Assembly: GCA_027306505.1 (NCBI GenBank)
Contig: DAHUZP010000001.1
Coordinates: 56,932-120,931, forward strand
DNA length: 64,000 nucleotides
From: Thermoplasmata archaeon
GTDB taxonomy: Archaea; Thermoplasmatota; Thermoplasmata; Lutacidiplasmatales; UBA184
Direction of reading: 5' to 3'
Positions 25,532 through 34,777 of this stretch are shown here, piece after piece. The position numbers and the translations under genes are program-made. Position 1 is the stretch's first letter, and every line of letters starts with the position of its first letter. The notes below the pieces were generated by a model that was given only the letters and a program-made list of their open reading frames with translations, was not told where the DNA came from and made no database searches.

Positions 25532-28500
25532 CTAGCGCCGACCCCTTGCACCGAACGGGTCCGGCGCGAGCTCGTCGATTGGCCGGCTCGAAGGGCCCTG
25601 GGCTCCCGGGGGCGGCGGGGGGGGAGAAGGGGGGGGAGGAGGGGCGAAGCCCGATGGGGCCGGCGGCGGGGCCGCGCCCATCGCGGACGAGGCGTAGCCG
25701 TCCGCCGCAGGGTAGGCGCTCGCGTCCTCCATCGGGTTGTGCCGGCGGCGCGTCAGCGCGACCCCCAGGATGATCGCGGCCACCAGGACCACCAGGAGCA
25801 GCAGCGCCCACAGCGGGACCGGGCCTACCATCGAACCGAACAGGCCCGTGCCGCCCGAGGAGGAGCCGGGCTGTACGGCGAGGGTGATCTGCACGTGCTT
25901 CGACGCTCCGGAGCTGTCGTTCACGAACAGGGAGACCGAGTAGGTCCCCGTGTTCTGGTAGACGTGCGTCGTGTTGGCCGCGGTGCTGGTCGTGCCGTCC
26001 CCGAAGACCCAGGTGTAGGTGATCGGCTGGTGACCGCCTGAGACCGTCGAGGTGAAGGAGACCGTGGAGCCCGCGGTCGCCGGGTTCGGGGTCGCGGCCG
26101 CGTTCGCGAGGAGCGGGGGCGCGGAGGCGACCGTGAAGTCGGCGGAGGTGCTCGAGCCGGAGCGCCCGTTCGTGTCGGTCGCCGTGACCGTCACGGCGTA
26201 GGTGGTTCCCGCGGCGGTGGGGACGCAGCTCACGCTGAGGCTGGTCGACGTGCTGCAGCCGAGGGAGGCCGACGAGGCGGTCCAGGCGTAGGTGTCCCCG
26301 CCCGATCCCGGGCTCGCGACCGTCGCGCTGAAGGTGACGGTCTGGCCGATGTACCCGGTCGCGGGTGAGGCGGTGGGCGTGTTGACCACCGGGGCCCCGT
26401 AGACCGTGTAGGGCGTGGAGCTCGCGCTTCCCGTCCCACCGTTCGAGTCCGTGACCTTGACCGAGACCGTGTAGACGCCCGCCGAGGAGGGGGTGCAGGA
26501 CACCGTGCTCGAGGTGCTTCCCGAGCAGCCGAGACCGCTCGCGGGGCTCGTCGACCAGGCGTAGGCGTCCCCTCCTGAGCCGGCGTTAGTGAGGGTCGTG
26601 CTGAAGGTGACCGTCTGCCCCACGTCCGAGCTCTTGCTGGGGGCGGGAGCGGAGACCGTCGGGTCGGAGGAGACCGTGTAGCTCGCCGAGGTCGCCGGGG
26701 TCGAGGTGGCCCCCTTCTGGTCCGTCGCGCTCACCGTGACCGTGTAGCTCCCAGCGCTGGTGGGCGTGCACCCGACGGTGTTGGTGGTCGAGGCGGCGCA
26801 CCCCAGCCCCGCCGCGGGGGTGGTGCTCCAGCTGAAGGTATACGGAGAGGTCCCGCCCGTGGCGGTCGTCGAGAACGTGACGGTCTGTCCCACGTCTACG
26901 CTCGCGGGGCTCGCGGTGGGCGCGGTCACGACCGGCGTCGTCGCGATGACGCTCACCGAGGCGGAGGTGTTCGATCCCGTTCCTCCGTTCGAGTCGGTGA
27001 CGGTCGCCGTCCCCGTGTAGGTCCCGGCTGCGGTCGGGGTACAGCTGACCGTCAGCGCGTTTGCGCTCGAGCATCCGAGACCGGTCGCCGAGGACGTCCA
27101 GGAGTAGACATCGCTTCCCGATCCGGCCCTGCCCAACGTCGTCGTGAAGCTCACCGTTTGGCCCACGTTCACGGTGGAGGCCGAGGCGGTGGGGACCGCG
27201 ACGGACGGGGTCGGGTACACGGGAAGGGGGGCGGAGGTCGCGTTCGCGGACTTGGAGGCCGAGTCCGTGACCAGCAGGGTCGCGGTGTAGCTACCTGCCG
27301 CGGTCGGCGTGCAGGTGAGCGTCGCAGAGGTCGAGCTGCCGCAGCCGAGGCCGGTCGCGGGGAGCGTGGTCCAGGAGTAGACGTAGGGGGCCGTGCCGCC
27401 GCTCACCGTCGCGGAGAAGGTCACCGTCTGGCCCACGTCGACGCTCGCGGGGCTCGCGGTAGGCACGCTCACGGAGGGGCCGCTGCCGCCCGAGCCGAAG
27501 GCGATGCTGAGGGAGGTCACGTTCTCCTTCTGCTGGTCCGTGACCGCGTTGGAGAGGGGCACCCACTCCGTCGCGAAGGCCGCCCCAGGGGCGGCCACGG
27601 TCGCCTTGACGTAGACGCTCTGAGAACCGGTGGAGGTCGGCGTGAAGGCTATCTCCATCCCGTAGGTCTTGCCGGCCGCCCACGAGGTGGTGGAGCCGAG
27701 CACGACCGGGTAGGTGGAGGTCACCGTGCAGGTCGAGTAGCACCCGGCGAGCTTCGTGCCGGTGGGCAGGACCGCGGGAGCGGTCGGGAAGGTCGAGGAG
27801 ACCACCGAGATGGTCGAGGTCGCGGGGTTGCCCGGGAAGTCGACCGTGATGTTCCCCCAACCGGCAGGGTTGGTCGAGACCGTGTCGTTGACCCAGATGT
27901 AGGCGGTGCCCCCGGCCGCGACGCTCGAAGGGGCGTGGACCGAGAGGGCCCCCAGCGTGGGGAGCGCAGGGAGGTTCGGGAGATAGCAGGCGTTCGCGGA
28001 GTTCGACCACTCCGGCTGGAGGTAGTCGCCCCGAGGGCCCTGCAGGTTGTTGATGAGGTCCTGCGGGAGCGTGATGACCGGGAAGACCCACGCGCACAGG
28101 TCCCCGATCTCCGCGCCGCCGTTGCCGGCGTCGGTCCAGCCGGAGGAGGGCTCGGGGTCCGTGATGCTCTCCATGAACTCGTGGGAGACGATGCTGAGCT
28201 CCCAGTCCGCGTACTGGTCGCCGCTCGGACCATAGGGGGTGACCGTGTCGTACCAACCGGCGCAGAAGCGCAGGTGGTCACCGCCGTCCGGCATGACCGC
28301 GTAGATGTAGGTCTTTCCGCCGGAGGAGAAGTCGGAGTGGTAGGCGCAGTAGCCCAGGTCGTTGTAGTTGACCTCCGAGGAGGCGTCGCAGTTGCCCGCG
28401 CTCCCGGGGCTGGTGAAGCACTGCGCGATCTTGAGCGGGGTGAAGACGAAGTACTCCACGTTCACCCCGGAGAAGCCGAAGAGGGCGGCGTCCTTCGCCA

Positions 28501-29149
28501 CCTCGGTCTGGACGTTCGCGTCCGAGAGCGGGTTCGAGACGGAGCCGCACGCGCCACAGGGGAAGGCCGAGGTGTCGACCATGGCCCCGACGACCTTGAC
28601 CGTACCGCCAGCTCCACCGTACTGGCTCGCGATCCCGACCCACCCGCTACCGGTGGTGTTGAGGAAGAAGCCGCGGATCGTGGACTCGTACTGGACGTCG
28701 CTCGGGTTGACCGACATCGTGTCGTTGTTGTCGAAGTTGAAGCCGGAGGGCTCCCACCAGATCAGTACGACCTGGGGATTGCTCATGACCGGTCCGCCAC
28801 CGGAGGCGAGAGAGCAAGGGGACGTGTAACCCGGATTGCACCCGGTGGTCGCGTCAGGGCGAGGACCCTGGGTCGCGCGGATCGGCATGAAGTGGGCGTT
28901 CGGGGCGCCCGCGAGCGTTCCGCTCCCGGAGACCCCCCCGTACTCGGTGGGGAGACGGGGAAGGGAGGCGGTCGTGTGGACGCCGGGCACCATCGCGCTC
29001 TCGAAGGTCGCGAGCCCGCCGCTCAGGACCATCAGCATTCCCAGCGCGACCCCCAGCAGCGCTACGAATCCCCACCGGTGCGGCAGCGCATGGGGGGACG
29101 GTTCAGTTCGGGCGCTCAAGGTCTTATGTCCGAGGTTCGGGCGTTGCAT
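25532..29149 (-). CDS. secreted HExxE-motif protein with PKD-like repeats and membrane anchor (paralogue)
   Basis: A 1205-residue paralogue of the protein at 18105-21890. A signal helix lies at about 28-45 (FVALLGVALGMLMVLSGG). The amino-terminal domain has GGGPVMSNPQVVLIWWEPSG, SIVSHEFMESITDPEPSSGW and AEIGDLCAWVF; the HExxExxTDP...EIGDLC pair is the closest match here to the EXORDIUM/PHI-1-like family. Five Ig/PKD-like repeats follow, each opening VDVGQTVTFS and closing LGC...C-x-PTAAGTY, then one ordinary PKD domain (WVFGDG), a membrane helix (LWALLLLVVLVAAIILGVAL) and a proline-rich cytoplasmic tail. The ATG at 29149 lies about 50 bases after a TTACATACC box. Whether the HExxE site cuts protein or only binds metal is open. 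Confidence 0.85.
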   Translation of the reverse strand: MQRPNLGHKTLSARTEPSPHALPHRWGFVALLGVALGMLMVLSGGLATFESAMVPGVHTTASLPRLPTEYGGVSGSGTLAGAPNAHFMPIRATQGPRPDATTGCNPGYTSPCSLASGGGPVMSNPQVVLIWWEPSGFNFDNNDTMSVNPSDVQYESTIRGFFLNTTGSGWVGIASQYGGAGGTVKVVGAMVDTSAFPCGACGSVSNPLSDANVQTEVAKDAALFGFSGVNVEYFVFTPLKIAQCFTSPGSAGNCDASSEVNYNDLGYCAYHSDFSSGGKTYIYAVMPDGGDHLRFCAGWYDTVTPYGPSGDQYADWELSIVSHEFMESITDPEPSSGWTDAGNGGAEIGDLCAWVFPVITLPQDLINNLQGPRGDYLQPEWSNSANACYLPNLPALPTLGALSVHAPSSVAAGGTAYIWVNDTVSTNPAGWGNITVDFPGNPATSTISVVSSTFPTAPAVLPTGTKLAGCYSTCTVTSTYPVVLGSTTSWAAGKTYGMEIAFTPTSTGSQSVYVKATVAAPGAAFATEWVPLSNAVTDQQKENVTSLSIAFGSGGSGPSVSVPTASPASVDVGQTVTFSATVSGGTAPYVYSWTTLPATGLGCGSSTSATLTCTPTAAGSYTATLLVTDSASKSANATSAPLPVYPTPSVAVPTASASTVNVGQTVSFTTTLGRAGSGSDVYSWTSSATGLGCSSANALTVSCTPTAAGTYTGTATVTDSNGGTGSNTSASVSVIATTPVVTAPTASPASVDVGQTVTFSTTATGGTSPYTFSWSTTPAAGLGCAASTTNTVGCTPTSAGSYTVTVSATDQKGATSTPATSASYTVSSDPTVSAPAPSKSSDVGQTVTFSTTLTNAGSGGDAYAWSTSPASGLGCSGSTSSTVSCTPSSAGVYTVSVKVTDSNGGTGSASSTPYTVYGAPVVNTPTASPATGYIGQTVTFSATVASPGSGGDTYAWTASSASLGCSTSTSLSVSCVPTAAGTTYAVTVTATDTNGRSGSSTSADFTVASAPPLLANAAATPNPATAGSTVSFTSTVSGGHQPITYTWVFGDGTTSTAANTTHVYQNTGTYSVSLFVNDSSGASKHVQITLAVQPGSSSGGTGLFGSMVGPVPLWALLLLVVLVAAIILGVALTRRRHNPMEDASAYPAADGYASSAMGAAPPPAPSGFAPPPPPSPPPPPPGAQGPSSRPIDELAPDPFGARGRR

Positions 29150-29514
29150 GGTGCGTCCTGAAGGGCCTGAGCCCTGCCGCGCCGTAGCATAACGGGGTAT
29201 GTAATCGTTCAGATTGTCGACACTGCTCTTTGAGGTGGTTCCGCCACCGACCCCATACCTGTGCGTCCTGCTCCTCGCGCCTCGCGAGGGGGCGTTCGCC
29301 CGACCTAGGGGCCCCCACCGTGGCCACCCCCCGACGACCCCCCCCGTGCTCCCCTCCCGAACCCCCGCACGGTTGCGGCATATTCTCCCCCCCAGCTCGG
29401 ATAGTGGGCGAGCGGCGCGCCCGGCTCAGACCTGCCGGGGGACGGATCCTGGACGCCGGGGCCTCTTGGGGGCAGTGGCGGAGGCGGAGACGGAGACGGA
29501 GGCGATGGCGGTGG
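29150..29514. other. gene-free region of about 365 bases
   Basis: No gene supported on either strand. The left end carries the likely promoter of the surface protein (minus strand TTACATACC at 29197-29205). The rest is C/G-rich with imperfect GGAGGCGGAGAC repeats near 29475-29510. It separates the surface-protein gene from the end of the exosome superoperon. Confidence 0.4.
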
Positions 29515-29531
29515 AGGGGAGTATCTCCCCT
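29515..29531 (-). terminator. hairpin at the end of the superoperon
   Basis: AGGGGAG-TAT-CTCCCCT, a perfect 7-pair stem with a 3-base loop that overlaps the rpoP stop codon. It probably marks the end of the proteasome-exosome transcript. There is no T-run after it. Confidence 0.4.
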
Positions 29532-29664
29532 ACCGTGCCTTCAGGACCTTCTTGACGTTGGGGTGCTCCTTGTAGAAGATCTTCCCGCCGCAGTTGTCGC
29601 AGCGGACCCCGAAGAGGTTGGCGTCAGAGGGGAGCGGTTCGTGACAGCGGATGCACCGGAACAT
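29530..29664 (-). CDS. rpoP: DNA-directed RNA polymerase subunit P (Rpo12)
   Basis: A 44-residue protein, MFRCIRCHEPL at the start and KVLKAR at the end. It has a CxxC (residues 4-7) and RCDNCGG (22-26), which form the single zinc ribbon of archaeal Rpo12, and the conserved IFYKEHP segment. The size matches the family exactly. It is a small zinc-bearing assembly subunit of the archaeal RNA polymerase. It is the last gene of the superoperon, after eL43, an order conserved in many euryarchaea. Its size makes it easy to miss. Confidence 0.93.
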   Translation of the reverse strand: MFRCIRCHEPLPSDANLFGVRCDNCGGKIFYKEHPNVKKVLKAR

Positions 29665-29699
29665 GCGTGAACTCCTCAGAACTGGGGTCGCTTAACCCT

Positions 29700-30008
29700 T
29701 CACTTCGTCCCGGTCCCACTGACGGGGCTCGAGGCGGTGGAGCCCCCCGGCTTCCCGGGGGCTTCCTCGACACGGAAGATGGACGGGGCAGGGCGGAAGA
29801 CGTAGGCGTCCGAGGCAAAGGTCCGCTCGCAGCGGCTGCATCGCCAAAGGCCGGAACCCACACGCCGCACGGAGACCGTAGAGCACTTCGGGCACGCGTA
29901 CGTCGCGGCCCGGCTCTTTTCGACCTCCTGCGTCCTCCGTCGGATCCGGATCCCGTAGCGGGGCCCCATCCAGCCAGCGATACCGACCTTCTTCGTGCGC
30001 TTCGACAT
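29700..30008 (-). CDS. rpl37ae: large subunit ribosomal protein eL43 (L37Ae)
   Basis: A 102-residue protein starting MSKRTKKVGIAGWMGPRYG, the hallmark of eL43, with a zinc finger formed by YACPKCSTVSV and LWRCSRCERTFA (CxxC at about 39-42 and 56-59) and the conserved SDAYVFRP. It binds 23S rRNA in the large subunit. The last 25 residues (from VEEAPGKPGG) are a Pro/Ser/Gly extension beyond the usual 80-90 residues. It sits between rrp42 and rpoP, as in other euryarchaea. Confidence 0.94.
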   Translation of the reverse strand: MSKRTKKVGIAGWMGPRYGIRIRRRTQEVEKSRAATYACPKCSTVSVRRVGSGLWRCSRCERTFASDAYVFRPAPSIFRVEEAPGKPGGSTASSPVSGTGTK

Positions 30009-30054
30009 CGACGCCGTCGCTCCTTCGCTCTGCTTCCCCGCCCGTCAACGCCCT

Positions 30055-30834
30055 TTAGAGCTTGCGGATGAGGTCCCGGAGCCGGTCGCCGTGGGCGAAA
30101 GCCCGGTCGGTGAGCTCCATCACGTCCTGCGGGGAGAAGGCGCCGACCTTCCCCTTCTGCATCGCGACCACGTTGCCGGCCTCGTCGGTGGCGATGGTGA
30201 GGCGGCCCTGGCAGGCCACCTCCTCCTCGCGCGTGGGGTCCACGACGATGGAGTCACCCAGGCGGACGAAGGTGGTCTCGATGGGCACGTGCTTAGGTCC
30301 CAGCGGGCGGTCCTCGCCCACCTCGAACTTCTTCGAAGGGACGATCGTCTTGCTGAGCGCCGCGGAAGCGGCGAGCATCGCCGCGTCGATGAGGTTCCCA
30401 GAGTGGTCCAGGACGTGGCAGTCCACGTAGCAGACCCAGACCTTCTCCTCCGGGGTGATGCAGAGGCCCGCGAGGTCCACGGCGTCCGCCGCCCGGATCG
30501 CCCGGTCGACGACTCGCGAGGTCTCGATGGCCTCCACGGTCGGGGGACCAGGCTCGAAGAGCGGGGAGGAGAGCGGGACCAGCTCCGCGTTGGTCGTGAG
30601 GACCCCCGCGTTGGGCGTGTCGGGGAAGGGCTTGCCCACCTCGACCTTGACGCCGCAGAGGACCTTGGTCTGCCCGATCTGAGCGAGCGCGCTCCCATCG
30701 GCGGAGGCGACGTAGCCCGGGACGATCCGGACCGCGCGCATCTCGTCGAGGGCGCGACCATCGAGGCGGTGCCCCTTCTTCGCGAGGTCGAGCACGTGGG
30801 TGGTCATGATCTCGGCAGCGACCTCTCCGCTCAT
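30055..30834 (-). CDS. rrp42: exosome subunit Rrp42
   Basis: A 259-residue RNase PH-fold protein. It opens with [15 protein letters not shown] and contains [25 protein letters not shown] and [15 protein letters not shown], typical of archaeal Rrp42, the structural partner of the catalytic Rrp41 in the hexameric ring. It supplies RNA-binding residues rather than the phosphate-dependent catalytic site. The start codon overlaps the stop of rrp41 (ATGA), so the two partners are made in step. Confidence 0.96.
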   Translation of the reverse strand: MSGEVAAEIMTTHVLDLAKKGHRLDGRALDEMRAVRIVPGYVASADGSALAQIGQTKVLCGVKVEVGKPFPDTPNAGVLTTNAELVPLSSPLFEPGPPTVEAIETSRVVDRAIRAADAVDLAGLCITPEEKVWVCYVDCHVLDHSGNLIDAAMLAASAALSKTIVPSKKFEVGEDRPLGPKHVPIETTFVRLGDSIVVDPTREEEVACQGRLTIATDEAGNVVAMQKGKVGAFSPQDVMELTDRAFAHGDRLRDLIRKL

Positions 30835-31604
30835 GCTGGCACCTCCGAGGAAGCGACCTCGCCCTCTTTGGGTCCGGCGACCGCGTAGCGGTCGCGCAGG
30901 GCGCGCTTCTGGACCTCGTAGATCTTCTTGCAGCCGATGACGCCCAGGTCGAGGGAGCGCTTGAGCTCATCCCGGGTCATGTGCCCCTCCATCTGAAGCA
31001 GCACCATCCTTCCGCTGCGGGGGACCATCGCCATGGGCATGTCCGCCTCGCCGTAGTTGTCCTCCTCCTTCTTGAGGTCGAGGACGACGGTCCCGGCGAC
31101 CTTGCCCACCGCGACCGCGGGGACCAGGTCCACCATCGGGATACCGGCATCGGCGAGCGCGACGGAGGCGGCCACGACGCCCGCGCACCGGGTCCCAGCG
31201 TTCGCCTGGAGGACCTCGATGTAGACATCGATGGAGGTCCGAGGGAACTCCTCGACGAAGATGACCGACTCGAAGGCTTCCGCGATGACCTTACTGATCT
31301 CCTGGGAGCGCCGGTCCAGGCCCGGGCGCTTGCGCTCATCCACGGAGAAGGCGGCCATGTTGTAGCGGCACTGGACGACGGCCTTCGTGGCCTGCTGCAG
31401 GTGGCGGGGGTGGACCTCCCGCGGACCGTAGACAGCGGCCATGACCTTGTTGTCGCCCCACTCGACGAACGCGCTCCCATCGGCCTGCGCGAGCGGCCCC
31501 GCCTCGATACGAAGCGGCCTCAGATCCTCTAGCCCTCGGCCGTCGATGCGGCGACCGTTGGCGTCCAGGAGCTGCGGGACATCCTTGGCTCCGATGCTAC
31601 CCAT
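30831..31604 (-). CDS. rrp41: exosome catalytic subunit Rrp41
   Basis: A 257-residue RNase PH-fold enzyme. Recognisable parts are [46 protein letters not shown] and [18 protein letters not shown], followed by [18 protein letters not shown] with the acidic residues of the phosphorolytic site. It degrades or tails RNA from the 3' end in the cytosol. The ATG at 31604 fits the family and overlaps the rrp4 stop by a few bases; the upstream in-frame stretch is the other frame of rrp4. A short variable tail ends the protein. Confidence 0.96.
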   Translation of the reverse strand: MGSIGAKDVPQLLDANGRRIDGRGLEDLRPLRIEAGPLAQADGSAFVEWGDNKVMAAVYGPREVHPRHLQQATKAVVQCRYNMAAFSVDERKRPGLDRRSQEISKVIAEAFESVIFVEEFPRTSIDVYIEVLQANAGTRCAGVVAASVALADAGIPMVDLVPAVAVGKVAGTVVLDLKKEEDNYGEADMPMAMVPRSGRMVLLQMEGHMTRDELKRSLDLGVIGCKKIYEVQKRALRDRYAVAGPKEGEVASSEVPA

Positions 31605-33045
31605 GTTGGCTCTCCTCCTCGAATTCCTGTCCTTCCTCGATGAATGATGGACCGAGAACCTCCCCCTTGGGGGGGCGTGGGGGCGAGCCGTCGTGGTCGT
31701 CCCCCGTTGTCGACGGGGCGTCCTCCGCTTCCCGTCCCTCCTCACGATCGTCGCGCTCCTCGCGGTCCCCCTCGTCGCCGCGCCCGCCTCGGCGGTCGCG
31801 GTGGTCGCGGCGGTCGCGGCGGTCGCGGTCATCCTCGGAGCGGGGCGGTCGACCGGCTTGGGCGTCCAAAAGGGCCTTGACGCGGTCGGTGAGCCCGACC
31901 CGCTGGCCTTCCCTGTCGATGAGATGGAGGACCTCTCGGACCTTTCTGATCTGCTCGTCGGTGCCCTCGATCCAGATGCGACCGTTCTGGCCGACCACGA
32001 GCCGGGCGCCCGTGCCCTGCTGGATCATGGAGATCATGCTCCCGGACTTGCCGATGACGCGAGGGACCTTGGTCGGGGAGACCTCGGAGACGTAGCCCCC
32101 CTCGAGCTTCCCGAGGCCGGGTCCGTTCATGGACACGCCGATGCGCCGGGCCTCGTCGATACCCTCGACGCGCACAAGCACGGTCTCGCCGGGCCGTAGG
32201 TACTCGCCGGTCTCCCCGTACTCCATCTGCCAGGGGGTCCCGGTCATGTGGAGCGGGGTGAAGTGCGGCGCGCGGATGTCGAGGAGCCAGTAGGTCGGTC
32301 CGACCGCCTGGATGACACCGACCACCAGGTCGTCCCGCTGCGGGATGTATCGGCCAGAGAGAGGGATGACCCGCATGAAGGGCGGGCGAGGAGAGACCAG
32401 TCCCATGACGCTCGCATAGAGCTTGCCGTCCTCGCGAGAACGATAGACCCCGAAACCGGGCTTCAAGCCCGGGCCCTGTCCCTGGCCAGGGATCTCCTCC
32501 CCGGGAAGCACCAGGACCCGCTCACCGCCGCTACCACCGCCGCGACCGCCCATAGGGCGTCGCTCGTGGCCGGCCTTGGGTCCGAAGTAGCGTCGCTCGT
32601 TGCGCGGGGGTCCGGCCCCGCCGCGCCCACCGGGGCCACCAGGGCCTCCGCGGTCCCGTCCGCGGCCCCCGCCGCGGTCCCCGCCGCCCCAACCTCCACG
32701 GTCGCGGCCACGGTCCCGACCTCGGCCGCGGTCCCGGTCTCGGCGTCCTCCGCCTCGGTCACCCTCGCCGCCCTCCGAGCCGTCCGGGGAGCGGGAAGCG
32801 CCTTGGGAGGAGAAGACCCCGTCACGGCCCGATGGCTCGGACCGCCCACGGTAGCGGGGGGGCCCGTCGCTCCCGTCACCTCGTCCGCGGAAGCGTCCGC
32901 CGCCGCGTCCACGCCGGTGATCCCGACGTTCGCCCTGCTCGCCGCGGTCTTCGCCGCGGTCCCCCTCCCGTCCGCGACCATCTTCGTCGCGGTCGGGCGG
33001 GGAAGCCTGCTCCTCGCCCATCTCGGATTGTACGGGCGCGGCCAC
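31597..33045 (-). CDS. rrp4: exosome RNA-binding cap subunit Rrp4 with long RG/RD-rich ends
   Basis: Residues about 173-395 are the Rrp4 core: [10 protein letters not shown], the S1 domain (GDLVVG-like [21 protein letters not shown]) and a KH domain with [11 protein letters not shown]. Typical Rrp4 is about 230 residues; this protein has 482. About 170 residues are added in front and 85 behind, made of Arg, Gly and Asp repeats ([19 protein letters not shown]), like RGG-box RNA-binding proteins. As the cap it threads RNA into the Rrp41-Rrp42 ring, so the tails could widen its RNA or partner range. It starts at the GTG 33045, 10 bases after the SBDS stop; an ATG at 33021 is an alternative. Confidence 0.92.
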   Translation of the reverse strand: MAAPVQSEMGEEQASPPDRDEDGRGREGDRGEDRGEQGERRDHRRGRGGGRFRGRGDGSDGPPRYRGRSEPSGRDGVFSSQGASRSPDGSEGGEGDRGGGRRDRDRGRGRDRGRDRGGWGGGDRGGGRGRDRGGPGGPGGRGGAGPPRNERRYFGPKAGHERRPMGGRGGGSGGERVLVLPGEEIPGQGQGPGLKPGFGVYRSREDGKLYASVMGLVSPRPPFMRVIPLSGRYIPQRDDLVVGVIQAVGPTYWLLDIRAPHFTPLHMTGTPWQMEYGETGEYLRPGETVLVRVEGIDEARRIGVSMNGPGLGKLEGGYVSEVSPTKVPRVIGKSGSMISMIQQGTGARLVVGQNGRIWIEGTDEQIRKVREVLHLIDREGQRVGLTDRVKALLDAQAGRPPRSEDDRDRRDRRDHRDRRGGRGDEGDREERDDREEGREAEDAPSTTGDDHDGSPPRPPKGEVLGPSFIEEGQEFEEESQHG

Positions 33046-33055
33046 CCTCAGGGGC

Positions 33056-33778
33056 CTATTTAACCATCGCGGATTCGACCTGACCCTTCGCTCGGGAATT
33101 CAGGCGCTCGAGAAAGTCCGTCTGGATCCCGCCGGGGATCTCCACCACCGCGCTCCAGCTCCCGTCCGAGAGCCACTCCTCGGAGAGGAGGCGGGCGGAG
33201 GCCTTCACCTCGCCGACGAGCCGGGGATAGAACTGGCCAGGGACCCGGAGCTTGAGCTTCACGTGCTCGAGCCGGATTGGCAGGAGCGGCCTCAGCCGGG
33301 CGAGGACCTCCTCCACCTGGGCGTCGACGGAGCGGAACGGATCGACATGGAACTTCGCCTCGTCCATGGCGGCCCCGATACGGGCCGGGGGATGCGGCGC
33401 GTTGGTCTGGGGGTTGATCGCGTTGCGCGAGATGTAGTCGATGATCTGCTTGTGCTTCGCCTCCACCATCGCGCGGCGCTGGTCCGTCGTGACCTGCACC
33501 TCGCCCTTGCGGATGATCTCCTTCGCGATGGCGTAGACGTCGGAGGTGTGGAACTGCTTCTCCAAGAACTCCGAGGAGATCTTGTCGCCCTTCCGGGCGT
33601 CCTTGTAGATCTGGTCCTGCGGGAGGTGCTCGCGGAGGTCGATATCCTTGCCGTCCTTGAGCGCCTGGACGGCGGCCGGGTCGACCAGCACTTCGAAGTG
33701 GTTCCCGCCCATCACCAGGCGGGCGACCACCGCGTCGTCGGACTCCCGACGCTTGCGCTCGCGCCCTGGTTGCATCAT
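33056..33778 (-). CDS. sbds: ribosome maturation protein SBDS
   Basis: A 240-residue protein with the three-domain SBDS layout: the FYSH domain ([20 protein letters not shown] through [11 protein letters not shown]), a helical middle ([30 protein letters not shown], the most conserved part), and a C-terminal ferredoxin-like domain. In archaea and eukaryotes it helps release the anti-association factor aIF6 from new large subunits. It sits between psmA and rrp4, as in most euryarchaeal superoperons. The first 15 residues are Arg-rich; the start MM at 33778 could equally be the second ATG. Confidence 0.96.
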   Translation of the reverse strand: MMQPGRERKRRESDDAVVARLVMGGNHFEVLVDPAAVQALKDGKDIDLREHLPQDQIYKDARKGDKISSEFLEKQFHTSDVYAIAKEIIRKGEVQVTTDQRRAMVEAKHKQIIDYISRNAINPQTNAPHPPARIGAAMDEAKFHVDPFRSVDAQVEEVLARLRPLLPIRLEHVKLKLRVPGQFYPRLVGEVKASARLLSEEWLSDGSWSAVVEIPGGIQTDFLERLNSRAKGQVESAMVK

Positions 33779-33825
33779 GGGACGACCGGTGCCCGAGGAC
33801 GAGCTCGCAGGGGTGCTTTCGCGCC

Positions 33826-34572
33826 CTAGCTCTTCGACCCCTTCTCCTTGGGGGCGAGACGCGTCACGTACTTCTGGATCTGCTCGGAGTTAAGGCGGGT
33901 GAACCCCTTCTCCTTCTGGATGGTGCAGATCTCCACACTGCCCAGGTTGGAGGGGTCCTCCATGGACTGCTGCAGCCCCTCCAGCGCGAGGAGGACGGCG
34001 CTGTCCATGTCCATCCCGCTCGTGTACTTCTGTTCGAAGAGCTCCATCACCGGTGTGCGGTTCCCGCCGATAGAGGAGGCCTTGAAGGAGGTGAGCGAGC
34101 CGGAGGGGTCCGTCTCGAACAGGTGGACGCCGGTGTCGTCGTAGCCCCCGATGAGGAGCGCGGTCCCGAAGGGGCGCACGCCGCCGTACTGGGTGTACTG
34201 CTGCTTGTAGTCGCAGATCCGCCGGACCAGGACCTCGAGCGAGATGGGCTCGGCGTAGGTCACGCGGTTGATCTGGGAGGCGAGGCGCGCGTAGTCGACC
34301 AGGACGCGGGCGTCGGCGACGAGCCCGGCCGTCGCGGCCCCGATGTGCTCATCGATCTGGTGGATCTTCTCGACGCTGGAGGCCTCGGCGAGCTTCGGGT
34401 TCGCGATCCTGCGGTCGGCGACGAGGACGACCCCGTCCTTCGCGACGACCCCGGCGGTCGCCGTGCCGCGGCGGACCGACTCGCGGGCGTACTCGACCTG
34501 GAACAGGCGTCCGTCAGGCGAGAATACCGTGATCGCGCGGTCGTAGGCCATCTGGCCCGGTTGCATCTCCAT
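33826..34572 (-). CDS. psmA: proteasome subunit alpha
   Basis: A 248-residue alpha subunit of the 20S proteasome. The gate segment is [22 protein letters not shown] (first 20: [20 protein letters not shown]), with the YDR motif that closes the gate and interacts with the ATPase tails; [11 protein letters not shown] and [12 protein letters not shown] are also characteristic. Alpha rings cap the proteolytic beta rings and dock PAN or Cdc48. It is the first gene of the superoperon, behind a clear TATA box, which ties protein and RNA turnover and ribosome assembly to one promoter. Confidence 0.97.
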   Translation of the reverse strand: MEMQPGQMAYDRAITVFSPDGRLFQVEYARESVRRGTATAGVVAKDGVVLVADRRIANPKLAEASSVEKIHQIDEHIGAATAGLVADARVLVDYARLASQINRVTYAEPISLEVLVRRICDYKQQYTQYGGVRPFGTALLIGGYDDTGVHLFETDPSGSLTSFKASSIGGNRTPVMELFEQKYTSGMDMDSAVLLALEGLQQSMEDPSNLGSVEICTIQKEKGFTRLNSEQIQKYVTRLAPKEKGSKS

Positions 34573-34610
34573 GAGGTTGCGCCCCTTGTCGAGCGCGGGA
34601 CATTCACCTG

Positions 34611-34618
34611 ATTTATAA
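34611..34618 (-). promoter_or_regulatory. TATA box of the proteasome-exosome superoperon
   Basis: On the minus strand CCTTATAAATCAGG, a near-ideal archaeal TATA box, centred about 43 bases before the psmA ATG. Transcription should start near 34590 with a leader of about 18 bases. It is the best promoter in the window and likely drives all seven genes. Confidence 0.7.
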
Positions 34619-34777
34619 GGACTCGCGCAGGGCCCGGTCCGTCACTCTTCCCTGGAAGAACGGGTAGGCGACCCAGGGTCCGCAAGCGGCCTTGAAGGTG
34701 GGACCGAGCGCGCCCGTTCCAGGGAGGGGGGGCAGGACCTCTTTTTCCGATGCGGGAGGTCCGCGGCTCGGTCATCC

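Noticed and set aside
27158..29161. 667-codon plus-strand frame opposite the surface protein
   Set aside because: Arg/Gly/Val repeat composition that mirrors the PKD repeats on the other strand.
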